This document shows positions 9,497 through 19,081 of a stretch of DNA of 43,356 nucleotides, one piece after another (position 1 is the stretch's first letter; each line of letters begins with the position of its first letter). Source of the DNA: Bacteroides sp. GTDB lineage: Bacteria; Bacteroidota; Bacteroidia; Bacteroidales; Bacteroidaceae. Location of the stretch: the NCBI GenBank assembly GCA_015060705.1, contig SUXY01000024.1, positions 1 to 43,356 of the forward strand, written 5' to 3'. The translations under genes and the position numbers were made by a program. The notes under the pieces were generated by a model. It ran no database searches, was not told the DNA's origin, and saw only the letters and a program-made list of their open reading frames with translations.

Positions 9497-10675
9497 ATGG
9501 CAAAAAGAGATTATTATGAAGTGTTAGGCGTTGAGAAAACGGCCAGTGAAGCCGAAATCAAGAAAGCCTATCGTAAAATGGCCATCCAATATCACCCGGA
9601 CAAGAATCCAGGTGACAAGGAAGCGGAAGAGAAGTTCAAGGAAGCGGCTGAAGCATATAGCGTATTGAGCGACAAGGACAAACGTGCCCGTTACGACCAG
9701 TTCGGTCATGCCGGAATGGGTGGTGCTGCCGGTGGCGGTTACAGCGGACAAGGCATGTCTATGGACGATATCTTCTCGATGTTCGGCGACATCTTCGGTG
9801 GTGGCGGCGGATTCGGAGGATTTGGCGGATTCGGTGGTTTTGGCGGCGGTGGTGGCCGTACTCAACAGCGTAAATTCCGCGGTTCGGACCTTCGCGTAAA
9901 GGTAAAAATGAACTTGAAGGACATTGCAACCGGTGTTGAAAAGAAATTCAAGTTGAAGAAATATGTCACTTGTGAACATTGTCACGGTAGTGGTGCAGAA
10001 GGCAACTCGGGTACAGAAACTTGTACAAACTGCCACGGTACCGGTAGTGTAACTCGCACACAGCAAAGCATTTTCGGCATGATGCAGACTCAGACTGTCT
10101 GCCCGAACTGTAATGGTGAAGGTAAGATCATCAAGGAAAAGTGTAAGCATTGCTCGGGCGAAGGTATTACCTACGGCGAAGAAGTGGTAGAAGTGAAGAT
10201 TCCGGCAGGTGTAGGAGAAGGCATGCAATTGACCGTCAACGGCAAGGGTAATGCCGGCAAGCACAACGGCATCGCCGGCGACTTGTTGGTTGTCATCGAG
10301 GAAGAAAGCCACCCAGATTTGATTCGTGACGAAAACGACTTGATTTACAACCTCTTGTTGAGCGTACCTACGGCTACACTCGGTGGTACGGTAGAAATTC
10401 CGACCATTGACAGCAAGGTGAAGGTGAAGATTGAGCCGGGCACTCAACCAGGCAAGGTACTCCGTTTGCGTGGCAAGGGTCTTCCTAGCGTGAACAGCTA
10501 TGGTTACAGCAATGGCACCGGTGACTTGTTGGTAAACATCAGCGTCTACATTCCGGAACACTTGAACAAGGAAGAAAAGCAAGCTATGGAAAAGATGCAA
10601 AATTCCGACAATTTCATGCCGAACATGAGCATCAAAGAAAAGATTTTCAAGAAATTCAAGAATTTCTTCGATTAA
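9497..10675 (+). CDS. dnaJ: Chaperone protein DnaJ
   Basis: 392 residues, full-length type I J-protein. The J domain (1-70) has the HPD triad at residues 33-35. A Gly/Phe-rich linker (about 75-120) contains runs of GGFGGFGG. The zinc-finger domain (about 150-225) has all four repeats: [24 protein letters not shown] and CKHCSGEG. Two C-terminal substrate-binding domains follow to the end. It stimulates DnaK ATPase and delivers unfolded proteins. It lies 19 nt downstream of grpE, with a palindromic repeat immediately after it that may end the transcript. Confidence 0.98.
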   Translation: MAKRDYYEVLGVEKTASEAEIKKAYRKMAIQYHPDKNPGDKEAEEKFKEAAEAYSVLSDKDKRARYDQFGHAGMGGAAGGGYSGQGMSMDDIFSMFGDIFGGGGGFGGFGGFGGFGGGGGRTQQRKFRGSDLRVKVKMNLKDIATGVEKKFKLKKYVTCEHCHGSGAEGNSGTETCTNCHGTGSVTRTQQSIFGMMQTQTVCPNCNGEGKIIKEKCKHCSGEGITYGEEVVEVKIPAGVGEGMQLTVNGKGNAGKHNGIAGDLLVVIEEESHPDLIRDENDLIYNLLLSVPTATLGGTVEIPTIDSKVKVKIEPGTQPGKVLRLRGKGLPSVNSYGYSNGTGDLLVNISVYIPEHLNKEEKQAMEKMQNSDNFMPNMSIKEKIFKKFKNFFD

Positions 10676-10682
10676 ACGATAC

Positions 10683-10781
10683 TCACCACAGAGGACACAG
10701 AGTTTCACAGAGTAAAAAACAAACGGAAACATCATTTCCAATCTAAAAAACTCCGTGAAACTCTGTGTTACTTTGTGGTGA
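10683..10781. repeat. Intergenic palindromic repeat (family B)
   Basis: Imperfect inverted repeat of about 31-bp arms between dnaJ and folC. The left arm reads TCACCACAGAGGACACAG then AGTTTCACAGAGT. The right arm reads ACTCCGTGAAACTCTGTG then TTACTTTGTGGTGA. The interior is about 36 nt and A-rich. It is unrelated in sequence to the repeats at 1156 and 6627. It ends about 20 nt before the folC start, so it may act as dnaJ terminator and folC leader. Confidence 0.85.
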
Positions 10782-10801
10782 ATAAAAAAAACACAATCAA
10801 T

Positions 10802-12097
10802 ATGACCTACTCAGAAACCATCAACTATTTATTCAACAGTGCTCCGCTCTTCCAGCACATAGGCAAGGATGCTTACAAAGAAGGACTGGAGAACACCCAC
10901 CTTTTGGACGAACATTTCGGCCATCCACACCGTCGTTTCAAGACCATCCATGTGGCAGGAACCAACGGCAAGGGATCATGCTCACACACCTTGGCAGCCA
11001 TACTCCAATCGGCGGGATACAAAGTAGGTCTATACACCTCTCCTCACCTCGTGGATTTCCGTGAACGAATCCGCGTGAACGGTACTCCGGCCAGCGAACA
11101 ATATGTCATCGATTTCGTGGAACAGCATCGAGCTTTCTTTGAACCTCTGCATCCGTCTTTCTTTGAATTGACAACCGCCATGGCATTCAATTATTTCGCT
11201 GAGCAACAAGTAGATGTATCGATTATTGAAGTCGGATTAGGAGGTCGTTTGGACTGTACCAACATCATCCGTCCAGACCTTTGTCTCATCACCAACATCA
11301 GCTTCGACCACATACAATTCTTGGGTGACACCTTGGCGAAAATCGCATCCGAAAAAGCAGGAATCATCAAGCCAGGCATCCCGGTCATCATTGGTGAAAC
11401 TACCCCTGAGACCAAGCCTGTATTCACTCAAAAAGCCCTCCAAGAAGGTGCACCGATTCACTTTGCAGAAGAGGAACAATACCTCCAAAGCTCTTCGGTC
11501 AACGAACAAGGAAAGCGTATCTACCAAACCCGCGATTACACTAATTTAGAAGGCGAATTAGGCGGTCTTTGTCAGGTAAAGAATACCAACACCCTATTAA
11601 GTGCCATCCGAGTACTTCAAAGCATCGGATATGAAATTAAAGAACCGCACGTACGCGAAGGATTTGCTCACGTATGTGCCCTCACCGGCCTCATGGGACG
11701 TTGGCAAAAGCTCCAGGAAAAGCCTACTCTGGTTTGCGATACAGGACACAACAAGGGAGGCATCCAATACATCGTGGAACAACTTTCCGCCCAGAAATAC
11801 CGTCGTTTACACATCGTCATGGGAATGGTCAACGACAAGGACATCAGCGGCGTACTCGCCATGCTACCGAAAGAAGCGACCTACTATTTCACCAAAGCAA
11901 GCGTGAATCGGGCCTTGTCCGAAACAGAAGTACAGCGCTTGGCAGGTGAAGCCGGACTGAAAGGAAACACCTACCCTTGCGTAGCCGATGCCTTACAAGC
12001 CGCCAAAGAAACTGCCGAAGCCGAAGACTTCATTTTCGTAGGTGGAAGCACCTTCATTGTAGCGGACTTATTAAAATTCCTTTCAGATTCTTTCTAA
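10802..12097 (+). CDS. folC: Bifunctional folylpolyglutamate / dihydrofolate synthase
   Basis: 431 residues from the ATG at 10802. It ligates glutamate to dihydropteroate and to reduced folates (ATP-dependent Mur-ligase family, cytoplasmic). The P-loop and family signature are plain: FKTIHVAGTNGKGSCSH near residues 45-60. The Mg/ATP segment SIIEVGLGGRLDCTNII and the following ITNISFDHIQFLG with SEKAGIIKPG are typical FolC motifs. The C-terminal ligase domain contains VCDTGHNKGGI. An upstream GTG at 10775 would place nine codons within the palindromic repeat, so the internal ATG is preferred. Probably monocistronic. Confidence 0.96.
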   Translation: MTYSETINYLFNSAPLFQHIGKDAYKEGLENTHLLDEHFGHPHRRFKTIHVAGTNGKGSCSHTLAAILQSAGYKVGLYTSPHLVDFRERIRVNGTPASEQYVIDFVEQHRAFFEPLHPSFFELTTAMAFNYFAEQQVDVSIIEVGLGGRLDCTNIIRPDLCLITNISFDHIQFLGDTLAKIASEKAGIIKPGIPVIIGETTPETKPVFTQKALQEGAPIHFAEEEQYLQSSSVNEQGKRIYQTRDYTNLEGELGGLCQVKNTNTLLSAIRVLQSIGYEIKEPHVREGFAHVCALTGLMGRWQKLQEKPTLVCDTGHNKGGIQYIVEQLSAQKYRRLHIVMGMVNDKDISGVLAMLPKEATYYFTKASVNRALSETEVQRLAGEAGLKGNTYPCVADALQAAKETAEAEDFIFVGGSTFIVADLLKFLSDSF

Positions 12098-12117
12098 AAA
12101 GTTTGGAAACATGATAG

Positions 12118-12165
12118 AAAATCTTTTTATTTGCATTTAATTTAAGTGTACTATAAAAAGATTTT
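12118..12165. promoter_or_regulatory. 13-bp inverted repeat just upstream of the galactose operon
   Basis: AAAATCTTTTTAT (12118-12130) is the exact complement of ATAAAAAGATTTT (12153-12165), with a 22-nt AT-rich loop. The right arm ends six bases before the galM start codon. It also follows the folC stop by 20 nt. It could be an operator for a galactose-responsive regulator, an attenuator in the leader, or a folC terminator. The sequence does not decide. Confidence 0.6.
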
Positions 12166-12171
12166 TCTACT

Positions 12172-13269
12172 ATGATAAGCACATTAAACCCAGGAGAAAA
12201 TTTGTGCGGCCTTCAGAAAGCCGATTTTCAGAAAGTTATCGAAGGCAAGCAAACAGATTTGTTCATTCTTAAGAACGAAAGTGGTGCCGAAGTAGCCATT
12301 ACCAACTATGGTGGTGCAGTAGTGGCCATTATGGTGCCCGATAAAGACGGCAATTATGCCAATGTCATCCAAGGTCATGACACCATTGACAAAGTAATCA
12401 ATAGTCCGGAACCTTTCCTCAGCACTTTAATTGGCCGTTATGGCAACCGTATTGCTAAGGGTAAATTCCAACTTGACGGAAAAGAATATCAATTGGCTGT
12501 AAACAATGGTCCTAACCATTTGCACGGTGGTCCGACAGGTTATCATGCCCGTGTATGGGACGCAGAACAGACCGATGCCCAAACATTGAAGCTTCATTAT
12601 CTTTCAGCCGACGGCGAAGAAGGCTTCCCTGGCAATCTTGACTTGACCGTCATTTATAGCTTCTCGAACGAGAACGAACTCAAGATCGATTATTCAGCCA
12701 CTACTGACAAAAAGACACTCGTCAACCTCACTCATCATGCATTCTTCAGCTTGTCAGGCTTGGCTAATCCTACCGCTTCTGTAGAAAACAACATCGTTAC
12801 AATCAATGCTGACTGGTATACTCCAGTAGACGAAACATGCATCCCATTGGGCGAAATCGCACCGGTAGAAGGTACTCCGATGGATTTCCGTACTCCGCAT
12901 GTAGTAGGCGAACGCATCAACGATTACAATTTCCGTCAATTGGAAATCGGTAAGGGTTACGACCATTGCTACGTGTTGAACAAGCGTGAAGCAGGCTCAT
13001 TGACTTATGCAGCCAAGTGTGTGGAACCAATCAGCGGCCGTTGCTTGGAAATGTGGACCACTGAACCAGGTGTTCAGCTCTACACAGCCAACTGGTTGAG
13101 CGGATTTGAAGGTTATAAAGGCGCTACATTCCCAGAAAGAAGTGCTATCTGCTTCGAAGCACAGCATTTCCCTGATACACCGAACAAGGGTCACTTCCCT
13201 TCTTGCGTATTGACTCCGGGCAATGAATACAAGCAAGTAACCATCTATAAATTCAGCGTTGAAAAATAA
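12172..13269 (+). CDS. galM: Aldose 1-epimerase (mutarotase), cytoplasmic
   Basis: 365 residues without a signal peptide. It interconverts alpha and beta anomers of galactose or glucose so that galactokinase receives the alpha form. Catalytic features of the galactose-mutarotase family are present: substrate-contact RYGNRIAKG, first His motif NGPNHLHGG, general-acid His in NLTHHAFFSLSG, and the catalytic-base Glu in CFEAQHFPDTPN near the C-terminus. It is first in an apparent operon with a sugar permease (31-nt gap) and galK (37-nt gap). A second epimerase at 15848 differs by carrying a lipoprotein signal, which fits a division of labour between cytoplasm and envelope. Confidence 0.93.
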   Translation: MISTLNPGENLCGLQKADFQKVIEGKQTDLFILKNESGAEVAITNYGGAVVAIMVPDKDGNYANVIQGHDTIDKVINSPEPFLSTLIGRYGNRIAKGKFQLDGKEYQLAVNNGPNHLHGGPTGYHARVWDAEQTDAQTLKLHYLSADGEEGFPGNLDLTVIYSFSNENELKIDYSATTDKKTLVNLTHHAFFSLSGLANPTASVENNIVTINADWYTPVDETCIPLGEIAPVEGTPMDFRTPHVVGERINDYNFRQLEIGKGYDHCYVLNKREAGSLTYAAKCVEPISGRCLEMWTTEPGVQLYTANWLSGFEGYKGATFPERSAICFEAQHFPDTPNKGHFPSCVLTPGNEYKQVTIYKFSVEK

Positions 13270-13300
13270 TTAATCATTAAATAATAAAAACATTAAAACC

Positions 13301-14572
13301 ATGAACAAACAAACAAAACCATGGGGTGCAATTATCGTTATGATTGCGCTCTTCGCCATGATTGCCTTCGTGACCAACTTGTGTTCTCCGATGGCAAACA
13401 TCATCAAGGCACAGGGAGAAATTTCAGAAGTATTGGCTCAGATCGGTAACTATGGTAACTTCGTAGCTTACTTGTTGATGGGTATTCCTGCTGGTATGCT
13501 TATTTCTAAGGTAGGTTACAAGAAGACTGCTTTGATTGGTCTTACAGTAGGTATCGTAGGTATCCTCGTACAATGGTCAAGTAGCTTGCTCAATGCTCAG
13601 GAAAACTTGGGTCTTGTATTTGGTGTTTACTTGTTGGGTGCTTTCATCACAGGTTTCTGTATGTGTATCCTCAACTGTGTGGTTAACCCAATGTTGAACC
13701 TCCTCGGTGGTGGTGGTAACGCAGGTAACCAGCTTATCCAGACTGGTGGTGTATTCAACTCTTTGGCTGCTGTTGCTGTATACATCATCATGGGTGCTTT
13801 GATTGGTGAAGTTACATCTGAGACTAAGATTGCCGATGCAACTCCTGCTTTGATGATTGCTTTGGCTATCTTCGTTGTAGCATTTATCACTATCCTCTTC
13901 ACTAAGATTGACGAACCGGAACAAGCTCCAGTAGACATGAGCCTTGTTAAGGGTGCTTTGAAGTACCGTCACTTCGTATTGGGTATCATCGGTATCTTCG
14001 TATACATGGGTATTGAAGTAGGTACTCCGACTTACGTGAACATGTACTTGGTAAACACTCCGGAATTGGGTATCAACGCTGCTACAGCAGGTTTGATCGT
14101 AGCTGTATATTGGGCATTGATGATGGTAGGTCGTTTCGTAGGTGCTTCCATCGGTAGCAAGGTATCTAGCCGTGCCATGATTACAACTGTATCATCAGCT
14201 ACATTGGTACTTGTATTGTTTGGTATGTTTGCTCCAACAGACGTAACAGTAAGCGTTCCTGGCATCGACTGGGCCAACTTGAGCGTTATTTGGGCACAAG
14301 TTCCTGTAGGTATCTTTGCATTCTTGTTGGTAGGTCTTTGCTCTTCAGTAATGTGGGGCGGTATCTTCAACATGGCAGTTGAAGGTTTGGGTAAGTATAC
14401 AGCCGTTGCATCTGGTATCTTCATGACTATGGTATTCGGTTGCGCTGTAATGTTGGCTATCCAAGCACAAGTTGCTGAAATGACTGACTATATGACTAGC
14501 TACTGGGTAGTTGTATTCTGTGCAGTTTACTTGTTGTTCTACGCATTGGTAGGCTCAAAGGTAAAGAAATAA
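13301..14572 (+). CDS. MFS sugar permease, probably galactose/glucose:cation symporter
   Basis: 423 residues, almost wholly hydrophobic with about 12 membrane segments. A basic loop after the second segment reads SKVGYKKTA, a variant of the MFS GxxxDRxGR-type motif. The pattern and length fit the FHS (fucose/glucose/galactose) branch of the major facilitator superfamily. Position between galM and galK makes galactose the likeliest substrate, by inference. The coding sequence uses a narrow set of codons (GGT, ATC, GTA, TTG), as does galK, suggesting high expression. It would import the sugar across the inner membrane with H+ or Na+. Confidence 0.88.
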   Translation: MNKQTKPWGAIIVMIALFAMIAFVTNLCSPMANIIKAQGEISEVLAQIGNYGNFVAYLLMGIPAGMLISKVGYKKTALIGLTVGIVGILVQWSSSLLNAQENLGLVFGVYLLGAFITGFCMCILNCVVNPMLNLLGGGGNAGNQLIQTGGVFNSLAAVAVYIIMGALIGEVTSETKIADATPALMIALAIFVVAFITILFTKIDEPEQAPVDMSLVKGALKYRHFVLGIIGIFVYMGIEVGTPTYVNMYLVNTPELGINAATAGLIVAVYWALMMVGRFVGASIGSKVSSRAMITTVSSATLVLVLFGMFAPTDVTVSVPGIDWANLSVIWAQVPVGIFAFLLVGLCSSVMWGGIFNMAVEGLGKYTAVASGIFMTMVFGCAVMLAIQAQVAEMTDYMTSYWVVVFCAVYLLFYALVGSKVKK

Positions 14573-14609
14573 ATAACCTTATATAATAATTATTTAATAC
14601 TCTAAAATC

Positions 14610-15764
14610 ATGGATATAGAATTTGTAAGAAGTCGCTTCATCAAGCATCATGATGGCACTACAGGCTCAGTATATGCATCTCCAGGTCGTATCAACCTCA
14701 TCGGCGAACACACAGACTACAATGGTGGTTTTGTATTCCCAGGTGCAGTAGATAAAGGTATGATTATAGAAATCAAGCCTAACGGCACAGACCTCGTCAA
14801 GGCTTATTCCATCGACTTGAAGGACTATGTAGAATTCGGTTTGAATGAAGAAGATGCTCCTCGCGCTAGCTGGGCAAGATACATTTTCGGTGTTTGCCGT
14901 GAAATGATCAAGCGTGGTGTAGAAGTGAAAGGTTTCAACACTGCATTTGCAGGTGACGTGCCTCTCGGTGCAGGTATGTCTTCATCAGCTGCTTTGGAAA
15001 GTGCATACGCATACGCACTCAACGACTTGTTCGGTGACAACAAGATTGACAAGTTCGAATTGGCAAAGGTTGGTCAGGCAACTGAACACAACTACATCGG
15101 TGTGAAGTGCGGTATCATGGACCAATTTGCTTCTGTATTCGGTAAGGAAGGTAGCTTGATGCGTCTCGACTGCCGTTCTTTGGAATATCAATACTTCCCG
15201 TTCAAGCCAGAAGGTTACCGTTTGGTATTGGTTGACTCAGTAGTAAAGCACGAATTGGCTTCTTCAGCTTACAACAAGCGTCGTCAGAGCTGCGAAAACG
15301 CAGTTGCTGCTATCGCTAAGAAGCACGAAGGCGTAGAATTCTTGCGCGACTGTACATTGGAAATGTTGGCAGAAGTGAAGGAAGAAATCTCTGCAGAAGA
15401 CTACATGCGTGCTGAATACGTAATCGAAGAAATCCAACGCGTACTCGACGTTTGCGATGCTTTGGAAAAGGGCGATTATGAAACAGTAGGTCAGAAGATG
15501 TACGAAACTCACCACGGTATGAGCAAGAAGTACGAAGTAAGCTGCGAAGAACTCGACTTCTTGAACGACGTAGCATTCGACTGCGGTGTGACAGGTTCAC
15601 GCGTAATGGGTGGTGGCTTCGGTGGTTGTACAATCAACCTTGTGAAGAACGAATTGTATGAAACATTCATCACTACAGCCAAGGAAAGATTCAAAGAAAA
15701 GTTTGGTCGTAGCCCGAAGGTTTACGATGTAGTAATCAGTGACGGTTCTCGTAAATTGCTCTAA
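14610..15764 (+). CDS. galK: Galactokinase
   Basis: 384 residues, standard GHMP kinase. It phosphorylates alpha-D-galactose at C1 with ATP, the first Leloir step. The galactokinase signature GRINLIGEHTDYNGG lies at about residues 27-41, with the sugar-binding Glu-His-Thr-Asp. The ATP-binding motif PLGAGMSSSAALE is near 118-130. The third motif GSRVMGGGFGGCTINLV is near 332-348. It is the last gene of galM-permease-galK, followed by a strong terminator. galT and galE are not in the window, so the rest of the Leloir pathway must be elsewhere. Confidence 0.98.
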   Translation: MDIEFVRSRFIKHHDGTTGSVYASPGRINLIGEHTDYNGGFVFPGAVDKGMIIEIKPNGTDLVKAYSIDLKDYVEFGLNEEDAPRASWARYIFGVCREMIKRGVEVKGFNTAFAGDVPLGAGMSSSAALESAYAYALNDLFGDNKIDKFELAKVGQATEHNYIGVKCGIMDQFASVFGKEGSLMRLDCRSLEYQYFPFKPEGYRLVLVDSVVKHELASSAYNKRRQSCENAVAAIAKKHEGVEFLRDCTLEMLAEVKEEISAEDYMRAEYVIEEIQRVLDVCDALEKGDYETVGQKMYETHHGMSKKYEVSCEELDFLNDVAFDCGVTGSRVMGGGFGGCTINLVKNELYETFITTAKERFKEKFGRSPKVYDVVISDGSRKLL

Positions 15765-15790
15765 CCACACCAGTTTATACATATAATATG

Positions 15791-15826
15791 AATACCGCTT
15801 ATGCTTCATAGGCGGTATTTTTTTAA
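15791..15826 (+). terminator. Rho-independent terminator after galK
   Basis: Stem AATACCGCTTATG / CATAGGCGGTATT with a short CTT loop and one G-T pair, followed by a run of seven T. It closes the galactose operon before the lipoprotein epimerase gene. Confidence 0.9.
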
Positions 15827-15847
15827 GCCACATAATATCAGATCCGT

Positions 15848-16993
15848 ATGAAAAAAGGACTCATCAGCATGGGCGTACTTCTTGCATTTCTAACCGGATG
15901 TACCCCTACTCCTTCGCAACAGAACCTCACCTTGTCGGGATTGGATCCTGCTCGTTTCGAGAAGTTGATAGATGACACTAAACCCGTAAAGCTTTATACG
16001 CTGAAAAATGAAAGCGGAATGGAAGTATGTATCACCAACTTCGGTGCCCGTATTGTTTCCATCATGGTACCGGACAAGAACGGCAAAATGACTGATGTAG
16101 TATTGGGATTCGACAACATCGAGGACTACATCAATGTCCCTAGCGATTTTGGCGCAACCATCGGACGTTATGCCAACCGTATAGGACAAGGTAAAATCAC
16201 CATCGACGGACAAGAAATCCAATTACCTCAGAACAACTATGAACACTGCCTCCACGGAGGACCAACCGGCTGGCAATACCAAGTGTTCAAAGCTATTCAG
16301 ACAGATGATAAGACCATCAAGTTGACAGTTGAATCACCAGATGGTGACAATAATTTCCCTGGCAATGTCATTGCTAGCGTAACCTATACGTTGACCGAAA
16401 ACAATGCTATCGATATCCAATACGAGGCAACTACAGATAGAAAGACCGTCATCAACATGACCAACCATTCTTATTTCAACTTGAATGGCGATCCGTCAGC
16501 AAGCAGCATGAACCAAGTGCTCTATCTGGCATCCGACAGCATTACACCGGTAGACAGTACTTTCATGACCAATGGCGAAATGATGGCTGTAGCAGGTACT
16601 CCATTCGACTTCAATACTCCGAAAGCCATCGAACAAGATGTGAACAACTTCGACAATGAACAGATCAAGTTCGGCAAGGGCTTTGACCACAACTGGGTAT
16701 TAAAAAACAAAGGCGACATCAAGCAAGTAGCTGCCCAATTGACCAGTCCAATCACTGGTATCACTCTCGAAGTATATACCGACGAACCGGGTATTCAACT
16801 TTACACCGGTAACTTCCTCGATGGAACCGTAAAAGGCAAGAACGGTATTGTCTATCCTCAACGAGCATCCGTATGTCTGGAAACACAACATTATCCGGAT
16901 AGTCCAAACAAAGCACACTGGCCATCAGTGGTATTGGAACCGGGTAAAACATACACCAGCCACTGTATCTTCCAATTTGGTGTTGTTAAATAG
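15848..16993 (+). CDS. Aldose 1-epimerase, lipoprotein form
   Basis: 381 residues. An N-terminal MKKGLISMGVLLAFLTGC ends in lipobox Cys18, so the mature enzyme is lipid-anchored in the envelope, probably facing the periplasm. The catalytic domain is complete: GRYANRIGQG, EHCLHGGPTG, NMTNHSYFNLNG (His) and LETQHYPDSPNKAHW (Glu). It is about 30 residues longer than the cytoplasmic galM product because of the signal and linker. It starts 84 nt after galK and beyond a terminator, so it has its own control or depends on read-through. It would equilibrate anomers released by envelope glycosidases before uptake, by inference. Confidence 0.93.
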   Translation: MKKGLISMGVLLAFLTGCTPTPSQQNLTLSGLDPARFEKLIDDTKPVKLYTLKNESGMEVCITNFGARIVSIMVPDKNGKMTDVVLGFDNIEDYINVPSDFGATIGRYANRIGQGKITIDGQEIQLPQNNYEHCLHGGPTGWQYQVFKAIQTDDKTIKLTVESPDGDNNFPGNVIASVTYTLTENNAIDIQYEATTDRKTVINMTNHSYFNLNGDPSASSMNQVLYLASDSITPVDSTFMTNGEMMAVAGTPFDFNTPKAIEQDVNNFDNEQIKFGKGFDHNWVLKNKGDIKQVAAQLTSPITGITLEVYTDEPGIQLYTGNFLDGTVKGKNGIVYPQRASVCLETQHYPDSPNKAHWPSVVLEPGKTYTSHCIFQFGVVK

Positions 16994-17036
16994 AATATTT
17001 GTTGCATAGAAAAATGCTTTTTACCAAATATTTAGC

Positions 17037-17044
17037 TATATTTG
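17037..17044 (+). promoter_or_regulatory. -7 promoter element for transketolase
   Basis: TATATTTG, an exact TAnnTTTG match, 24 nt upstream of the ATG at 17069. It supports that start over the in-frame TTG at 17042, which lies inside the promoter. Confidence 0.65.
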
Positions 17045-17068
17045 CATCAAAATAAACCATTATCTGTT

Positions 17069-19081
17069 ATGAACGATATAAAAGTTATGAATCATGCGGC
17101 CGACAACATCCGTATTTTGGCTGCTGCTATGGTAGAGAAAGCTAAATCCGGTCACCCGGGTGGTGCAATGGGTGGAGCCGACTTTGTAAATGTTCTCTAT
17201 TCAGAATATTTGCAATATGATCCGGAAAACCCAACATGGGAAGGTCGTGACCGTTTCTTCTTGGACCCAGGTCACATGTCTCCAATGCTTTACGGTCAGT
17301 TGGCATTGACAGGTAAGTTCACATTGGACGAATTGCAACAATTCCGTCAATGGGGCTCTCCTACTCCAGGTCATCCGGAAGTAGACTTCACACGCGGTGT
17401 TGAAAACTCATCAGGACCGCTCGGTCAAGGTCATGTATACGCAGTAGGTGCTGCTATCGCTGCCAAGTTCTTGGCTAGCCGTACAGGCAACCCTACCTTC
17501 AATAAGGAAACAATCTACGCTTATATTTCGGACGGTGGTATCCAGGAAGAAATCTCACAAGGTGCAGGTCGTGTAGCCGGTCACTTGGGATTGGACAACT
17601 TGATTATGTTCTACGATGCCAACGACATCCAACTTTCGACTGAAACCAAAGATGTTATATCTGAAGATACAGCCATGAAGTATCGTTCTTGGGGTTGGTT
17701 TGTATTGGAAATTGACGGTAATGATTGCCAGCAAATCCGTGAAGCACTTGATGCAGCCAAGAAAGAAGACAAGCGTCCGACATTGATTATCGGTAAGTGT
17801 ATCATGGGTAAGGGTGCACGTAAAGCCGACAACACCTCTTACGAACGCACCACCAAGACACATGGTGCTCCTTTGGGTGCTGAAGCTTGTAAGAATACAA
17901 TCATCAATTTGGGTGGTGATCCAGAAAATCCATTCGTTATCTTTGATGATGTAAAAGAATTATACGCAAAGCGTGCTGAAGAATTAAAGAAAATAGCAGC
18001 AGAACGCCATGCAGAAGAACAAGCATGGGCAGAAGCTAACCCAGAAAAGGCCGCTCAACAAAAAGACTGGTTCAACAATGTAGTCCCTGAAATTGACTGG
18101 GCAAGCATTCAACAAAAAGCAAATGATCCGACTCGTAACGCATCGGCAACAGTACTCGGTGTATTATCGGAAAAGGTACCTAATATGATTGTTTCATCAG
18201 CCGACTTGTGCAATTCAGACAAGACTGACGGTTTCTTGAAACATACACATTGCATCACTCCTGGCAATTTCAGCGGTGGATTCTTCCAAGCCGGTGTTGC
18301 CGAATTGACGATGGCTTGTGTATGTATCGGTATGGCTCTTCATGGTGGTGTCATTGCAGGTTGCGGTACTTTCTTTGTATTCTCAGACTATATGAAACCA
18401 GCTATCCGTATGGCTGCATTGATGCGCTTGCCGGTGAAATTCATCTGGTCACACGATGCATTCCGCGTAGGCGAAGATGGTCCTACTCACCAACCGGTTG
18501 AGCACGAACTTCAAATCCGTTTGTTGGAAAAGATGAAGAACCACAGAGGAAAGAACTCCATGTTGGTACTCCGTCCTGCCGATGTAGAAGAAACAACCGT
18601 TGCATGGAAATTGGCTATGGAAAATACCGATTCTCCAACAGGTTTGATTTGTTCTCGTCAGAACATCGTCAACTTGCCAGAAGGCACCGATTATTCACAA
18701 GCAGCAAAGGGTGCATACATTGTAAAGGAAGACGAAAATTATGATGTTATCTTGCTTGCTTCCGGTTCTGAAGTATCTACATTGGTAGCCGGTGCTGAAT
18801 TGTTGGCAAAGGACGGTATCAAGACACGTATTGTTTCAGTTCCTTCTGAAGGTTTGTTCCGTTCACAAAGCAAGGAATATCAAGAAAGCATTTTACCGAC
18901 AGGCGCCAAGATTTTCGGTTTGACAGCGGGTATCCCGGCCAACCTCTACACATTGGTAGGTTATAATGGAAAGGTTTGGGGAATGGAATCATTCGGTTTC
19001 TCAGCACCGTTCAAGGTATTGGACGAAAAGTTGGGCTTCAACGCAGAAAATGTATATAACCAAGTAAAATCAATGCTCTAA
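17069..19081 (+). CDS. tkt: Transketolase
   Basis: 670 residues, full length. It moves two-carbon ketol units between sugar phosphates in the non-oxidative pentose phosphate pathway, with thiamine diphosphate and Mg2+, in the cytoplasm. The N-terminal TPP domain has KSGHPGGAMGGADF and the cofactor segment ISDGGIQEEISQGAGRVAG, where Ser replaces the Gly of the usual GDG. The middle pyrimidine-binding domain contains GMALHGGVIAGCGTFFVFSDY and the transketolase signature SHDAFRVGEDGPTHQPVE. The C-terminal domain follows from about 540. Its TAA overlaps the ATG of rpiB by one base, so the two are translationally coupled. Confidence 0.97.
   Translation: MNDIKVMNHAADNIRILAAAMVEKAKSGHPGGAMGGADFVNVLYSEYLQYDPENPTWEGRDRFFLDPGHMSPMLYGQLALTGKFTLDELQQFRQWGSPTPGHPEVDFTRGVENSSGPLGQGHVYAVGAAIAAKFLASRTGNPTFNKETIYAYISDGGIQEEISQGAGRVAGHLGLDNLIMFYDANDIQLSTETKDVISEDTAMKYRSWGWFVLEIDGNDCQQIREALDAAKKEDKRPTLIIGKCIMGKGARKADNTSYERTTKTHGAPLGAEACKNTIINLGGDPENPFVIFDDVKELYAKRAEELKKIAAERHAEEQAWAEANPEKAAQQKDWFNNVVPEIDWASIQQKANDPTRNASATVLGVLSEKVPNMIVSSADLCNSDKTDGFLKHTHCITPGNFSGGFFQAGVAELTMACVCIGMALHGGVIAGCGTFFVFSDYMKPAIRMAALMRLPVKFIWSHDAFRVGEDGPTHQPVEHELQIRLLEKMKNHRGKNSMLVLRPADVEETTVAWKLAMENTDSPTGLICSRQNIVNLPEGTDYSQAAKGAYIVKEDENYDVILLASGSEVSTLVAGAELLAKDGIKTRIVSVPSEGLFRSQSKEYQESILPTGAKIFGLTAGIPANLYTLVGYNGKVWGMESFGFSAPFKVLDEKLGFNAENVYNQVKSML

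Noticed and set aside
9524..10741. A 405-codon open frame antisense to dnaJ
   Set aside because: It is a mirror of the GC-biased dnaJ codons, has no recognisable motif and overlaps a certain gene entirely.
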